Positions 1 to 11,927 of a DNA stretch of 64,000 bases are shown in pieces. Origin of the DNA: Serripes groenlandicus (taxonomy: Eukaryota > Mollusca > Bivalvia > Cardiida > Cardiidae); NCBI GenBank assembly GCA_031761405.1, contig JASEVX010000003.1, forward strand, positions 16,409,139 through 16,473,138. The letters are read 5' to 3'. Numbering within the stretch: position 1 is the stretch's first letter; every line of letters starts with the position of its first letter. The translations under genes were made by a program, and so were the position numbers. The notes under the pieces were generated by a model. That model worked only from the letters and a program-made list of their open reading frames with translations, was not told the DNA's origin and made no database searches.

Positions 1-813
1 CAGGACAATATTGTGAACTAATATATATGCGCACGTAATGCGGTATGTTTTAGTATTCTATGTATTTTTAAGAAATTAAACATCTGGGGCCAGTTAATAA
101 ACTTGTGGTTCAAATTTAACCAAAGGTTACATAACCACAGGGTAAAACAAAGTTGAGCAACGAGATTTAACCCTTGATTTTGTAACAAAACATTAATTAA
201 CCATTGGTTTAATTTAACCACAAGTTGAACAACCGGCCCCTGTATTTGAGCATTTTGTTAACTGTATGCACTGATGGACAATACATTCGGCGGCAATGCT
301 AAGCGTTTCGTTATAAAGATAAAAAAAAAAGAGTGTATTGGTTCATTTTCATCGTAAAAAGATTTCCATGTCTGAAATGTGTCAGTTATCAAAATAAAAT
401 AGACCGGTTCTATGATTTTTCATTTATTTCACTATATAGTCACAAATAAAACGATAAAAAACCACTAGTTCTTGGCCGTCATACCGTCCAAAATTGAATC
501 CAATTGGTACAACTATTGAGTGTGGGCCGTGTGAGTTCTAAGGCAACGAGATTTCCTTTACTCTTAGTCAAAACGTTTTGGAGCTTCTACATGTTCAGGA
601 ATGTTATGAATACCTTTTTATATACCTGCACATTTTCTGGTGTAAATACAAGCAGATTGCCATGGGCAAATCAAACACGGCGACGGATGAAAATGTCAAA
701 TACAATACCACATATGGTAATGGTACGTCACTGAAATATGTCTCATTAAAATACGATATCACGCAGTTGAATAGAAATTGCCCAAATTATTCTTTAAACT
801 ATTTACCTGATAT
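1..813. other. AT-rich intergenic stretch
   Basis: I see no gene, hairpin or tandem repeat that I can support here. Overlapping open frames near 504-823 have no recognisable motif, sit in AT-rich sequence and look like chance openings. The right edge is where homology to the tandem units at 4.3 and 7.05 kb begins. Confidence 0.5.
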
Positions 814-1740
814 GCTGCTTTAAATTACTCAAGGAAAGACATATAAAGGTTAAAGGCATTCTGAGTTAAAATTGTTGACGCATATGAAAACACTGTGGAG
901 AAAAGGACCAATTGCTCATGATAAGCAATTTCTTTTTTTGCCACAATGTTTCCAATTCTATTAACTAATTAAACCTTGCCTTTCCCTTTTTTACCTCAAC
1001 ATTGTCAGTGTCATCTGTTGCAGGTTTGATGTATGTTTTAAAAGGTTAAGTTTAGCCCCTTGCCTGATATAAATGACCTGATGTCTGTTGCTAATCTGAA
1101 AACATTGTCGGAATGGTATAATGGCACCAAAATGAACAATATCTTCAAATCCAACAATATCTTTACTTTGTTGCACCCCTATCTCATTTGCTGGTTTTTA
1201 ATTTGTCAAACACGAAACAGCATCAGTTCATGTGCTAATAAGTAAATAAGTAAAAGTGTCCACATCTGATTATGTATGCATGTATATGCAAAATGTCATT
1301 TGACAACGTGGATAGTGAAGGATATGATCAGACCTTAAAACATGAAACAGCATCAGTTTATGTGTTAATAAGTAAAGGTGTCGACAACTGATTATGTTTA
1401 CATATACATGTAAATGAAACATGTCGTTTGACAATGTGGATAGTGAAGGATATGATCAGACCATGAAGATGATCAGCTTCTCAAGAGTCATCATTTTTGA
1501 TCAGATTCTTTTATATGATTGTTATTGCTCAATTATAAAAGCTTTTGAAAAGGGTACAGGGAGTAACTAACTGTTTTTACAAAAAAAACCACTAGAAGAC
1601 TGGATAATAATGTGATAAGTGTTCAAGTAAAAAAAATCTAAAGATTCCTAACAACATTACGGTTTCATGTATACATTGTTAAGTTGACTTGCTTCTTTCA
1701 AAACAATACCTGCTGAGATTTTAACCCAGAACTCTTGTAA

Positions 1741-2411
1741 TGCCCCAGTCATAGTGTCACGTTTTGGCCTCGCCGTTGTACCCTGTTTCTGACACCCATG
1801 ATTAAGCAAATTTCAGTGGGCTGCCACGATGTGTCACGTTGTTGCCACGTCATAGCAACGTGCTAGCCAAGCTGTCGCCTCGTTGTATTCCCGTTGTAGC
1901 ACAATTTAAAGGTGACAACGAACATTAAAGTCGGGTTATGTCTCGATGCCGCCACGCTATCACCTCGTTGTCGCTACGTTGTTCCACGCTGTTTTTCGTT
2001 ATGCCTCTTACAGCGTATCATAGCGTGACACAGCGTGACATAACGCGGCACTAGGAACGTGGTAGCAACGAGGCCACAACGTAGCATAGTGCAGCACAAC
2101 ATGTCAGCAAACGCAACCGAACGTATCGACCGACGGGACGCGCCATGTTCACGTTCTACTACGTTTTTGCTACTGTTCTGCTACGTTTCAGCTACGTGTC
2201 TGCTTCGTTATACTACGCTGTACCACGTTCTCGCCACCATGTAGTACGTTGTGGGGAAACGTGAGCGAATTTTGAACATGTCCAAAAGTAAAATTTCCAC
2301 TTCTCGATTTGTCACGTTTTAGCCACGTTGTTCTACATTTGCTTATGTTTTAGCCATGTTTCCCAACGTAGCTAAACGTGGCGGCCAAAACGTGACATTA
2401 TGACTTGGGCA
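1741..2411. mobile_element. 671-bp TIR element (Harbinger-like, non-autonomous)
   Basis: The ends are inverted repeats of about 30 bp: the left end begins TGCCCCAGTCATAGTGTCAC and the reverse complement of the right end begins TGCCCAAGTCATAATGTCAC. It is flanked by TAA at 1738-1740 and 2412-2414. Paralogous sites at about 4800 and 7815 lack it and read CTTGTTAGACCAGGTGT where this copy reads CTTGTAA, element, TAAGAACACGTGT. The interior is GC- and CpG-rich, unlike its surroundings, and packed with CACGTT and AACGTG words. A 61-codon open frame inside is not convincing as a gene. Three-base TWA duplications are typical of the PIF/Harbinger superfamily, so this is probably a non-autonomous member; the superfamily call is inference. 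Confidence 0.8.
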
Positions 2412-3384
2412 TAAGAACACGTGTTTTACCATTACACCACAGTTTGGGTTTTAACCTTTAGCAGCAGTTCGTGAAGATATGTGTAATTTCATTACCAGTA
2501 TGTAAAATAAAGTACAATCATTTTATTTGATACAATAAGGAATTTAGAGTACAATTCTAGATTCCTGATATAATGTACCAGTTTTTACCATTTTTAATGT
2601 ATAGATTAGACAATTTCGCACAGAAAAATGGAATTCACAATACATTCGTAATTACACAGAAAACAGATACATTTCTGTGGTAGTTCAGTTATATCAGAGC
2701 ACAGAACACATATGTGAGGTCCCTGGGTGACATATTACTGACATTACATATGAACTGCCTTTAAGTTTTTATAATATAGCATTTTCTGTTGAAAACAGAC
2801 CACTGATTCTGATCTTACCTTCATATTTGTACAAAGGCTAGGTCAAAGACATACCTGCCTTCCCTGATAAACTGTAAAATGTTAAACAATATGTTAATTG
2901 GGGCAACATTTGACAGGACGGCTTCGGCTTCAAATGACAAGCTTCAAGGGTACGAAATTACCGAAATATACCAGTTACGTAATGACTAGGGTACGAAGTA
3001 GCTTTATTCCATACACTGACGTCACATTTGCATTTGTTTACATCCGGTTAGTTGAGAAAAAATGATTTTAAAAATAGAAAACGAGTGTAATTTCACGTAA
3101 ATTATCAAATAGAAGTATTTTTTGTTCTGTCATTTACTTTTCATCCAATCAAACCTAAGGAATATCTTGTCCCGGTTACGAAATTAATAGGTTACGAAGT
3201 TACTAATTCGGTCAAGTAAAACCGGAAACAAATTGGCCGAAAAATAGTAATATGGGGATGAGATTTGATATATGAAAAACAGTAAGATTGTACTGAATTC
3301 TCGTTTTTTTTATCTCTTATGATGGCCCTCGTACGGGAAACCTTTAGGCGAACTTTCACACGTATATAATTCGAAACTGACTCT

Positions 3385-3610
3385 TACCATAGTTAATTGA
3401 TTGACTTGAGCTTAACATTATTTTAAATGGAATTTCCCCCCTGGTTTCCTAGATTTAATACTCCGTACAACAATCTTCCAAGGCAACTGGCTACCTTTGA
3501 TCTGGCTCAATGTATAAGCCTGAGACAAAGAAGTTGAAAACACTATGCATAAAGACTGAGAAAATTGTACTTTTTGAAAAATATTTTTAAAAGTTCCATG
3601 TATAAGATGT
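3385..3610 (-). repeat. Degenerate antisense SINE within a 220-bp duplicated block
   Basis: The block is repeated at 4012-4255: both have TTGAGCTTAACATTA, ACAATCTTCCAAGGC, CACTATGCATA and AGACTGAGAAAA. The first part reads like a decayed antisense copy of the SINE seen intact at 56011-56181, which has TTTAACGCC and then ACAACAATCTTCCCAAACAA. The rest is not explained. The open frame on the minus strand across 3418-3648 has no recognisable domain. Confidence 0.5.
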
Positions 3611-4011
3611 TTTAATATTGTGTGTTTATAAAAGGGAAATGAGTTCAATTCCGTAGGATGAATAGAAATTCCCTATATCACTCTTTGAACTAATATGTTA
3701 ATAGGCAAAGCCTAGGACGTGTGAAAGCAAGAACAAATTAATTAAGCAGTGTCAGTCTCCCAACAAGAAACATATTAATAAGCAAATTGTAGAAAGTTAC
3801 AACCACAGAATTTGAAAAATATTGAAAAAACCCAAACTGATCATGCATTTAAGTTTAATTTGTACATATCTGTTTTTTTTTATTTAAGATTTCCAAGGAT
3901 GTTGATGAAAAACAACACTAGAAGGCATTGAAGACTGTTCTGATTTTTTTTTACAAATTATGCCAGTTATTTGTAAACTAGTTATAAATATAATTGGAAA
4001 CTGATTCTTAC

Positions 4012-4255
4012 CATGGTTGATTGAATGATTTGAGCTTAACATTACTTCAATGGTACTTCAGTTCACCTAACATTTTCCCCTTGCTTTCTAGAATACTAAA
4101 ATACTCCACATAACAATCTTCCAAGGCAGATGGCTAACTTTGCATGATCTGGCTGATTGTATAATCTTGAGACAATTTAAGATGAGAACACTATGCATAC
4201 AGACTGAGAAAACTAATTAATGACAAATATTTTCCAAAGTTCCATTTATAATGAT
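4012..4255 (-). repeat. Second copy of the 220-bp block with degenerate SINE
   Basis: Direct repeat of 3385-3610 with about 620 bp offset. It carries the same antisense SINE-like words (TTGAGCTTAACATTAC, CATAACAATCTTCCAAGGCA) and ends just before the second tandem unit begins. Confidence 0.5.
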
Positions 4256-5171
4256 GTATGTTGGAAAGGGTAAAGTTTAGCCCCTTGCCTGGTGTAAATT
4301 ACTTTATTTCTGTAACTAATCTGAATACATTGTCGGAGTAGTGTAATTGATCCAAAATGAACCTATCCAAAATTAACAATATGTCCCTATTCAACAATAT
4401 TTTCACTTTAAACCCTTATCTCCTTTTCTGGTTTTTAATTTGTAAAACATAAAACAGCATCAGGTTATTTGTTAATAAGTACCAAAGTTAGTGTAGCAAC
4501 TGATTATGTATACATGTATATGAAATAAGTCGTTTGAAAAAAAAATGGATAGTTAAAAATCTGATCAGACCTTGAACATGTACAGATTCTCAGAGTTATC
4601 AATGTTGTTAACTGTGCCTTTTTTTATTATAAAAGCTTTTGAAAATGGAACAGGGAGTAAAATATTTTCACTAGAAGCCTGGATAAAAATGTAATAAGTG
4701 TTTAAGAAAGACAACTCCCCACAACATAATTGTTTCATGTATAATTTGTTAAGTTTAGCTGCTTCTTTCAAAATATGTACCTGCTGAGATTTGAACTCTT
4801 GTTAGACCAGGTGTGTCAAGCAGTTTGAAAATATGTGTTATTTTATTACCAGTAAAGTATAAGAATTTTTTTGTTACAATGAATGTATACTGGTCAATTT
4901 ATGTTTTACCATTTCTATTGTATATATATATGTTAGACAATTTCACACAGAAAAATGGAATTCACAATAAATTACATAGAAAATGAATAACAGATACATT
5001 TCTGTGGTATTTTAGTTATATCAGAAGACAGTACACTTATGTGAGGTCAATGGGTGACTTATAAGTGACATTAATTATTAATAAATGTGGTTTGAATACA
5101 TACATGCAGAGTATTTAAAATAACCTAGTGAAAATAATGTTGAAATTCTTAGTACCAAGTTTGTCCAATCT

Positions 5172-5810
5172 GATCAATAAACAAATTTTGGATAAAAAAA
5201 AGATGAAACTACTAGAAATTAAGCCTGTTGAAAGAAAGGTAATGTGTTTTACTGATAGCCCACATATGACATCATTTCTTCAAAACAATGGACTCATTTG
5301 AGTTTGATCAATAAACAAATTTTGGAAAAATGAATCTACTAGAAATGTAGCCTGTTGAAAGAAAAGTAATGTGTTTTACTGATAGCCCACATATGACATC
5401 ATATTTTTAAACAATTGACTCATTTGAGTTTGATAAATAAACAAATTTTGGTTAAAAAAAAGATGAATCTACTAGAAATTCAGCATGTTGAAAGAAAAGT
5501 AATGTGTTTTACTGAATGCCCACATATGAAATCATTTCTTTAAAACAATGGACTCATTTGAGTTTGATTAATTAACAAACTTTGGATAAAAAAAGGATGA
5601 ATCTACTAGAAATTAAGCCTGTTGAAAGAAACGTAATGTGTTTTACTGATAGCCCATACACACACACATGACATCATTCCTTTAAAACAATGGAATCATT
5701 TGAGTTTGATCAATAAACTACTAGAAATTCAGCCTGTTAAAAGAAAAGTTATGTGTTTTACTGATAGCCCGCATATGACTTCATTTCTTTAAAACAATGG
5801 ACTTATTTGA
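5172..5810 (+). repeat. Minisatellite, five units of 126-142 bp
   Basis: Units begin with GATCAATAAACAAATTTTGG or variants at 5172, 5306, 5432, 5566 and 5708. Each contains CTACTAGAAATT, GTAATGTGTTTTACTGATAG and CACATATGACATCA. Spacings are 134, 126, 134 and 142 bp; the longest contains a small CA expansion near 5659. The array lies in the middle of tandem unit copy 2 and is absent from copies 1 and 3, so it expanded or was inserted after the units duplicated. Confidence 0.85.
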
Positions 5811-6097
5811 AGGCATGAAAGTATTTTCCTCTCTATCAGGTTGGAGGATATATGGCTTAAGACATGTACTAGCCTAGGCTATGTAAACCCCAAAACCAGT
5901 GTGAACTGATTTTGGTCATACTTTCATGATTTGACAAAGACTAGGTCATAGACTGTTAAACTGTACAATGTAAAAAAAAAATGTCAATTGGAGGCAAATA
6001 ATTTGAAATAGACTGTAGTTTCGTTTGTTTACTACATTTATTGCAATATACAGATAAACGTCTTAAAGTCAATACAACAAGACAGTCGAAGATTTGA

Positions 6098-6227
6098 CAG
6101 ATACAGACAAAAACAATACACACGATGTGACGTAACGCGATGTGACGAAAGCATCGTGGAACACAGATAAAGACAAAACCAATACACACTATCTGACGTC
6201 ACACGATGTGACGAAGTTCTCAACAGA
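6098..6227 (+). repeat. Two direct 65-bp repeats with CGATGTGACG words
   Basis: CAGATACAGACAAAAACAAT at 6098 is repeated as CAGATAAAGACAAAACCAAT at 6163, each followed by AATACACAC and GATGTGACG. The second copy contains TGACGTCACACGATGTGACG, a CRE-like palindrome. Two overlapping minus-strand open frames here are products of the repeat. Confidence 0.6.
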
Positions 6228-6624
6228 TAGTAACAAAACATTTAGATATGAAGTTATATTTTTAAGCAAATTATTGATATAATAAATATCTTACCTTGAA
6301 ATGAAGCTATGTCGATACAGAAACAGAATTATTCGTCCTTTTCAGTTAGAATAATATCTGAGGTCCATGTAACGAACGATAACTTCCGTTGAAATATTTA
6401 CTATCATTTTCAAGTGTTTAATGCTTCTCTATATTGCCAAAATATACAATCCATGACATAATGATGACAGGTACAATAGAATAGTCGACTTACCCTTCAT
6501 AAAGTCCTTCCAGTGAAAGAAATCTATTTGTGACGAGTCAAGCTATCCTTTCCTACCATTTCTGTAGTTTTCCTTTTGATATTTATGTATTACTTGCATT
6601 ACAATGAATTCACTTGCGTTACAA

Positions 6625-6945
6625 TGACGTCACATTTAGATGTGTTTACTTCCGGTTGAGAAAATATCATTTTAAAAATGGAAACGAATGCAATTACACG
6701 CAAATTATCACATATCAGATTCCTTGTTTTCATTCCTTTATCGAGAAGTAATTTAATTTAATTATTCCCTCTAGTTCTAAGTATATTTTGATATGTAAAA
6801 ACATACGAATATCGTGTCTGCGGGTTTTACCGGTTACGGAATTAATATGTTACGAATAAATGTCCGTCCAGTAAGACCGGAAGCAAAATGGCCGAAATAA
6901 TGTGCTATGGGGTTGAGATTTGATATGTGAAAAACGGTAAGATTG
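6625..6945 (+). promoter_or_regulatory. Promoter-like module (CRE, ETS, YY1-like) with possible first-exon donor
   Basis: Seen: TGACGTCA at 6625-6632, a CTTCCGG word shortly after, ACCGGAAG at 6876-6883, AAAATGGCCG at 6885-6894, then about 40 bp downstream a good splice donor, ACG followed by GTAAGA, with GT at 6937. CRE, ETS and YY1-type motifs clustered just ahead of a donor are typical of TATA-less animal promoters with short first exons. The other tandem units carry versions: TGACGTCA at 3017 and CCGGAAACAAATTGGCCG near 3221 in copy 1, and CCGTAAACAAAATGGCCG near 8554 in copy 3. No downstream coding exon was identified, so promoter activity is inference. Confidence 0.35.
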
Positions 6946-7010
6946 AACTGAATTCTCGTTGTTTTGATTGTGTATGATGTGTTCGTACGGGTAACCTATA
7001 GGCGTGCTTC

Positions 7011-7031
7011 GCTCGAGCCTTCGGCTCGAGC
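7011..7031. other. Perfect 9-bp stem hairpin
   Basis: GCTCGAGCC, loop TTC, then GGCTCGAGC. It sits at the end of tandem unit copy 2 just before TTTCACACGTATTAAC. Copy 3 has a decayed version near 8864-8890 (GCTCGAGCC then TTGACTTGAGC). Copy 1 lacks it and goes straight into the TTTCACACGTAT word. Confidence 0.7.
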
Positions 7032-7049
7032 TTTCACACGTATTAACCT

Positions 7050-8905
7050 AATGTGCTGCTTTAAATCACTCAATGAAAGACATAGAAAGGTTAACGGCAT
7101 TTTGAGTTAAAACTGTTGACGCATAGGAAAACACTGGAGAAAAGGGCCACTTGCTCATAATCGGCAATTTCTCCTTTTGCCACAATGTTTCCAATTCTTT
7201 TCATTAATTACACTTTGGCTTTCCCCTTTTTTACCTTAACATTTTCAATGTCATCTGCTGCAGGTTTGATGTACGTTGAAAAGGGTTAAGTTAAGCCCCT
7301 TGCCTGATGTAAATGCCTTAATGTCTGTCACTATTCTGAATACATTGTCAGAATGATGTAGTTGCTCCAAAATGAACAATATCTTCCTATCCAACAATAT
7401 CTTTGCTTTGAACCCCTTTGCCGGTTTTTAATTTATAAAACATGAAACAGCATCAGTTTATTTGTTAATAAGTACAAGTGTCAACATCTGATTATGTATG
7501 CATGTATATGCAATTTGTCATTTGACAACGTGGATAGTGAAGGATATGATCAGACCTTGAAGATGACCAGCTTCTCAAGAGTCAACATTGTTGATCAAGT
7601 TTTTTTATCTGATTGTTATTGCTCAATTATAAAAGCTTTTGAAAAGGGTATAGGGGGTAAATAACTGTTTTCACATAATGTTTTCTCTAGAAGCCTGGAT
7701 AATAATGTGATAAGTATTTAGGTAAGACAACTCTGATGATTCCCGATATTGTTAAGTTTAGTTGCTTCTTTCAAACCAGTACCTGCAGAGACTTGAACTC
7801 ATAAATCTTGTTAGACCAGGTGTCTTTACCATTTAACTACAGTTTGGGTTTTAAAATTTAGCCGCAGTTCATTAAAATAAATGTAATTTCATTACCAGTA
7901 TGTAAACTAAAGTATAAGAATTTATTGGATACAATCAGGAATGTTTTGTACAATTCTAGATTCCTGATACAATGTACATGTATACCATTTTTTACTATTT
8001 TTAATGTATAGATTAGACAATTTCACGCAGAAAAATGGAGTTTGCGATATATAACACAAGTAAAACAGATACATGTATGTGGTATTTTAGTTATATCAGA
8101 AGACAGAACACTTATGTGAGGTCCCAGGGTGACTTATTACTGACATTAATTATAAACTGCTTTTAATTTTGTATAATATAGCCTTTTCTGTTGAAAAACA
8201 GACCACTGATTCTAGTCTTACTTTCATATTTCATATAGTTGCTTTCCATGTTAAACTGTTTAAACTGTAATTTTGTTTGTTTGAAACATTTACTGCAATA
8301 AATAAATACAAGTCATAAGGTCAATACAACAGGATTGCCGAGGATATGATATTTTAGCTGTTTTCTTGAATGGGGGCAACATTTTAACAGGACGGTTTCG
8401 GCTTAAAATGACAAGCTTCAAGTGTATGAAATTACTGAACTATACCGATAATTTACTTTTCATCCAATAAAAACTTAGAAATTATTTGTCTGCGCCCGAG
8501 ACCGGAAATATACCGGTTACGAAATTGCTTGGTTACGAGGTTACTGAAACAGTCCAGTAAAACCGTAAACAAAATGGCCGAAAAAAAAGTATTATGGGGT
8601 TTGAGATATAAACATGTCAAACCGAGTGTAAATCACATAATGTAAAACACATAGTGTAAAACACATAGTGCAAATCACATAGTATAAAACACATAGTGTA
8701 AAACACATAGTGTAAACACATAGTGTGAAACACATATTGTAAACCAAATAATGTAAAAGACATAGTGTAAAACACAGAGTGTAAAAGACATAGTGTAAAA
8801 GACATAGTGTAAAAACATAGTGTAAACACATAGTGTAAAACACATAGTGTAAAACCTATATGCGCGCTAAGCTCGAGCCTTTGACTTGAGCTTTCATATG
8901 TATTA
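7050..8905 (+). repeat. Tandem segmental unit, copy 3
   Basis: Repeats copy 1 from GTGCTGCTTTAAATCACTCA onward, including the hairpin pair around GGAGAAAAGGGCCACTTGCT and CTCCTTTTGCCACAATGTTT, and the passage CTTGTTAGACCAGGTGTCTT. That passage is an unoccupied version of the site holding the TIR element in copy 1. Its 3' part has been replaced by the 14-bp repeat array at 8617-8860. Confidence 0.7.
8617..8860 (+). repeat. 14-15 bp minisatellite, consensus ACACATAGTGTAAA
   Basis: About 16 units, most reading ACACATAGTGTAAA with single-base changes and occasional one-base length changes. The core ACACATAGTGT is nearly self-complementary, so the single strand can form many small hairpins. A single related unit recurs at 8920-8945 after AACATGTCAAACCG, which also precedes the array at 8612, so the array seems to have been amplified between two copies of that word. 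The minus-strand open frames of 70-83 codons are translations of the repeat. Confidence 0.85.
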
Positions 8906-8945
8906 ACATGTCAAACCGTGTGTAAAACAGATAGTGTTGAAAATT

Positions 8946-10974
8946 CCCGACATGCTCGAAATTGATAAAAAGAAATATGTTTAGAATCACATTGTGATTT
9001 ATTTGCCACTTTATTTTAATACAGGTTTCTGATTACTTTTTTAATGTTTAATTTGAAGAGGTTAACGAAACTGCCAAATACCATATCAAAATGTTGCTAT
9101 TGCGAAAGATATTCCTGTATATTCAATTCAACTGGTCTGTTCCAATCAACAGATAGTACTATTGACTCTTATTGAAAACAACAAATCAAACATGTGTTAC
9201 TATATGTGAAGAGGACATGGAAAACTTCATTCAAAATATGAGAAACACAGATACTATAAATAAAACACTGTAAAACCTCCGACAATTAAAATGCTGGCTT
9301 GCCGAGCCGATAAGAAATAACTACAGACATACATTGTACATACTACACGCTTAAATTGTAAACTGCGTCAGGTAATTGATGCTGTCAAGGAAAAGTTGAT
9401 GGATCATATAATGAGCCTGTAACACTTACATCATACCACATAGGTAAATATTGTCAAATAAACAAATGGCATTATTGGAAGTCGCCAGTAGGCGGCTTCC
9501 TGTAGAAATGCTTTGAAATTTAGCACAAGGAGATATATATACCTGCCAGCGTGACCACATATCGGGATTTCTCGTTGTCCTTACTAAGTATATTAATTTT
9601 AGGTAAATGACTTTTAAACATCCCTTTCACACTATATACATGTGTAAGTTTTACAAATTAAAAAGAAGACAAAGGCCGGTATATTAATGTAATGTATGTA
9701 CATTTTTAGATAAGCGAAATTCATCCTGTAATAAGTCTAAACAGTAAAATAGAGAACCATTCTTTTGAATTGGTTACATGCCTCATACGCTTTATTATTT
9801 CAATAGTATCTCAAACCGGAAACCAAAAAAAGGCGTTAGTCCACTTTTTGGATTCCCGGCGTTTTAGATTAAGTTTGTTTTCACCAACGCGTTTGAAACT
9901 GATCTCAATTCATACCAGTTTATAAATTTCGTAAGCGGCCGCGCACCGACTCTGGTTCCTAAATAAAGTTACGAGCTAAAACAAAAGACAGTACCATTCA
10001 TCTGTAGTCTATATATAGATTTTCATTTTTATCGTTTTTTCACATCTCAATTTGCAATCATCAAACTATTCATTTGCTCTGTTGTTATTAATCTGACTTT
10101 CATGTTCAGTATAATATCTTCCTATTTTACAATGTTGCGTGGCAAGACTTCATCTGTCGCTCTTCTAAAAGTTGTTTTTGTCAATTTCATGAATATGGCG
10201 GTAAACACGGTTTCGGTGTATTTTGCTCAGCCGACAACATGTTTTATCACGGATGCGATGTGAACTTCAAGAAAACTTAAATGAAATGAAATCTTATAGT
10301 TCTTACAAACAAAGTGTTATCGGATTAACTGAACTGTATTTCATTCAAACATACACTTTCAGGCACCTCTGCAGCAGGTATGTTTTGAACACATTGTGGC
10401 TAAAGTAGAATTGTTTTCAACTTTATTCAATTATAATTATGACTGTACTTCAATTATAGAGAGTGTCCTTAGTTTTGAATACCGGTAAATGCTTTGAAAT
10501 AGATTTGTTGCAGAATTGTTGTATGTGGAAAAGGGTTTACAAAATAGTGTCTTAAAACATACTATAAATGTTCTTTTACATATCTTTGCTTAACAAAAAA
10601 TTGACTTTAATTGTTTATAATATAAAAGTACTCTTATTATTAATCTAAAGTCATGATTTGACAGTTTAAGAAATAATTTGAATGTTCCTTTTTCTTATTT
10701 CTTTATGTGCAACGAAATATTGCGGCTTCTCTTTGATGCTTTGCGTCAATCATTCGTCTTGTACTTTATGTTCCAAGACATGCCTTACAATACTGCTTTT
10801 ATTAAATGGCATCAAATTCAAATAAATACTGAACTAGTTAGGATAAAGAACGAAGGTATTTACAAATCCTTGACCCAGACGCCCAATCACCTCCATGATG
10901 CCACTGGACAACCTTACTGGGGTCTTTACGTTTGATGCCAGTAAAGACAATTTTCTTGTCCTTTTGGGTCTGTT
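8946..10974. other. Unassigned stretch with one hairpin
   Basis: No supported gene. At 9477-9500 there is a hairpin: GGAAGTCGCC, loop AGTA, GGCGGCTTCC, a 10-bp stem with one G-T pair. Open frames at 10223-10408 and 10678-10935 have no recognisable domain and no convincing splice context. Confidence 0.4.
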
Positions 10975-11260
10975 TTTCTATTTATTTAAAAAGTTTGATA
11001 TAAAATGAAAGCACAAAAGTAAATATTAGGACAACTGGCAATAATTATCAAATTAATTTCAATTTTTACATACCACCAAAACCTAGCATTTAGGGTTGTA
11101 CCTGCCACGTTTTGTGCTATCGTGGAATATATAGATCTGCGCGAAGACACACTAACACACGCATCCTATATTTTTTTTTTATTGTGTCAAATGTTCATAG
11201 AAGTGATCAAACTTAACATTTATGCATATTCTCACGACACAAAATTGACATTTCTTTTTT
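10975..11260 (+). repeat. Dispersed repeat, copy 1 of a pair
   Basis: Diverged direct copy of 12497-12780. Shared order of words: AAATGAAAGCA or AATTGAAAGCA, then TACCACC and AAAAC, a stretch around GTGCTATCG or GTGCGATCG, ATATAGATCT or ATATAGGTCT, then TTATGCATATT or TGTATGCATATT. No ORF or terminal structure is clear. Confidence 0.45.
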
Positions 11261-11819
11261 TTCGACGATAGCTGATTAACCTGGGTTTTGACGTAGAGGT
11301 TAAACAAATGATCTGGATTGTAGACCAATCAACTGTTGTATTTAATGAATAATGTCGAAGAAATAAATAATTTGATTGGTTCATAGTTAAGTTGGCGATC
11401 CTACAAGAAGCACTAATAAGGGGAAATTTAGAATGAAATGTTCTGCATACTAACCCTTAATTGTTTTCCTTAAAAATTAAATTTCAGAAAAAGAAAATCA
11501 GTGAAAATGTATGAAATATAATATTTAAGAGCAAAATATTAATTATTTTTGAAACATGATAAGTTTTCAATTATTTATCGTTAATTGAAACTTATATACC
11601 TCTTGGGAGCATCGCGTAATCTACAGTAATGTGACGGGGTATTCTCGGCCTATATAATCTATTTATAGAACTGAAGCTGGATGGAGATTGTCGATTAGCC
11701 TTTGGTAAACACATAGATTATTGTTATGATTTAGTATTTGATACTGGGATAAAGATATAAACAAGTTGTTTCCATCGTTTCCGTTTACTATTTAATAATT
11801 TCTGAGAGTTTACATAATT

Positions 11820-11927
11820 TTCTATATCTTTTAAAGAACAATGTTCTAATCGAACAATGTTCCAACTGGTTCACGATTATAATGCATTACCAATTCAAGG
11901 AGCTGTCGAATTCTAAGATATACAACA
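11820..11927 (+). repeat. 108-bp direct repeat, copy 1
   Basis: Repeated at 12190-12297, offset 370 bp. Shared words are TTCCAACTGGTTCACGATTA, CATTACCAATTCAAGGAGCT and GTCGAATT. There are about five mismatches over the last 78 bp, so this duplication is much younger than the surrounding pair. The minus-strand frame at 11846-12154 has an N-terminal hydrophobic stretch but no family I recognise; its C-terminal third lies in this repeat. Confidence 0.8.

Larger units (their letters stand above)
814..3660 (+). repeat. Tandem segmental unit, copy 1
   Basis: The first of three diverged direct copies. From about 814 it matches 7050 onward: both start with GCTGCTTTAAAT followed by the same hairpin with AATTGCTCAT. 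The middle part matches about 4260-5100 and 7300-8230. The last part (2917-3365) matches 6560-7047 and 8387-8600, sharing ACAGGACGG, a TGACGTCA motif, CCGGAA and GGCCGAAA. The copy is interrupted by the TIR element at 1741-2411. Each unit begins with a hairpin segment of the TTAA MITE type and ends with promoter-like GC-richer sequence. Copies differ by many substitutions and indels, so the duplication is not recent. Confidence 0.7.
4260..7047 (+). repeat. Tandem segmental unit, copy 2
   Basis: Matches copies 1 and 3 from AAAGGGTAAAGTTTAGCCCC (near 4266) through TATATCAGAAGACAG, then is interrupted by the minisatellite at 5172-5810. It resumes at about 5990 with TTCGTTTGTTTACTACATTT, and its promoter-like end at 6620-7047 is the best preserved of the three. 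The hairpin upstream part present in copies 1 and 3 is missing here. Confidence 0.65.

Noticed and set aside
504..823. Overlapping 76- and 81-codon plus-strand frames
   Set aside because: No motif, overlapping in two frames, AT-rich composition.
8592..8843. Cysteine-rich minus-strand small proteins
   Set aside because: Translation of the ACACATAGTGTAAA array; two frames read similar peptides for that reason.
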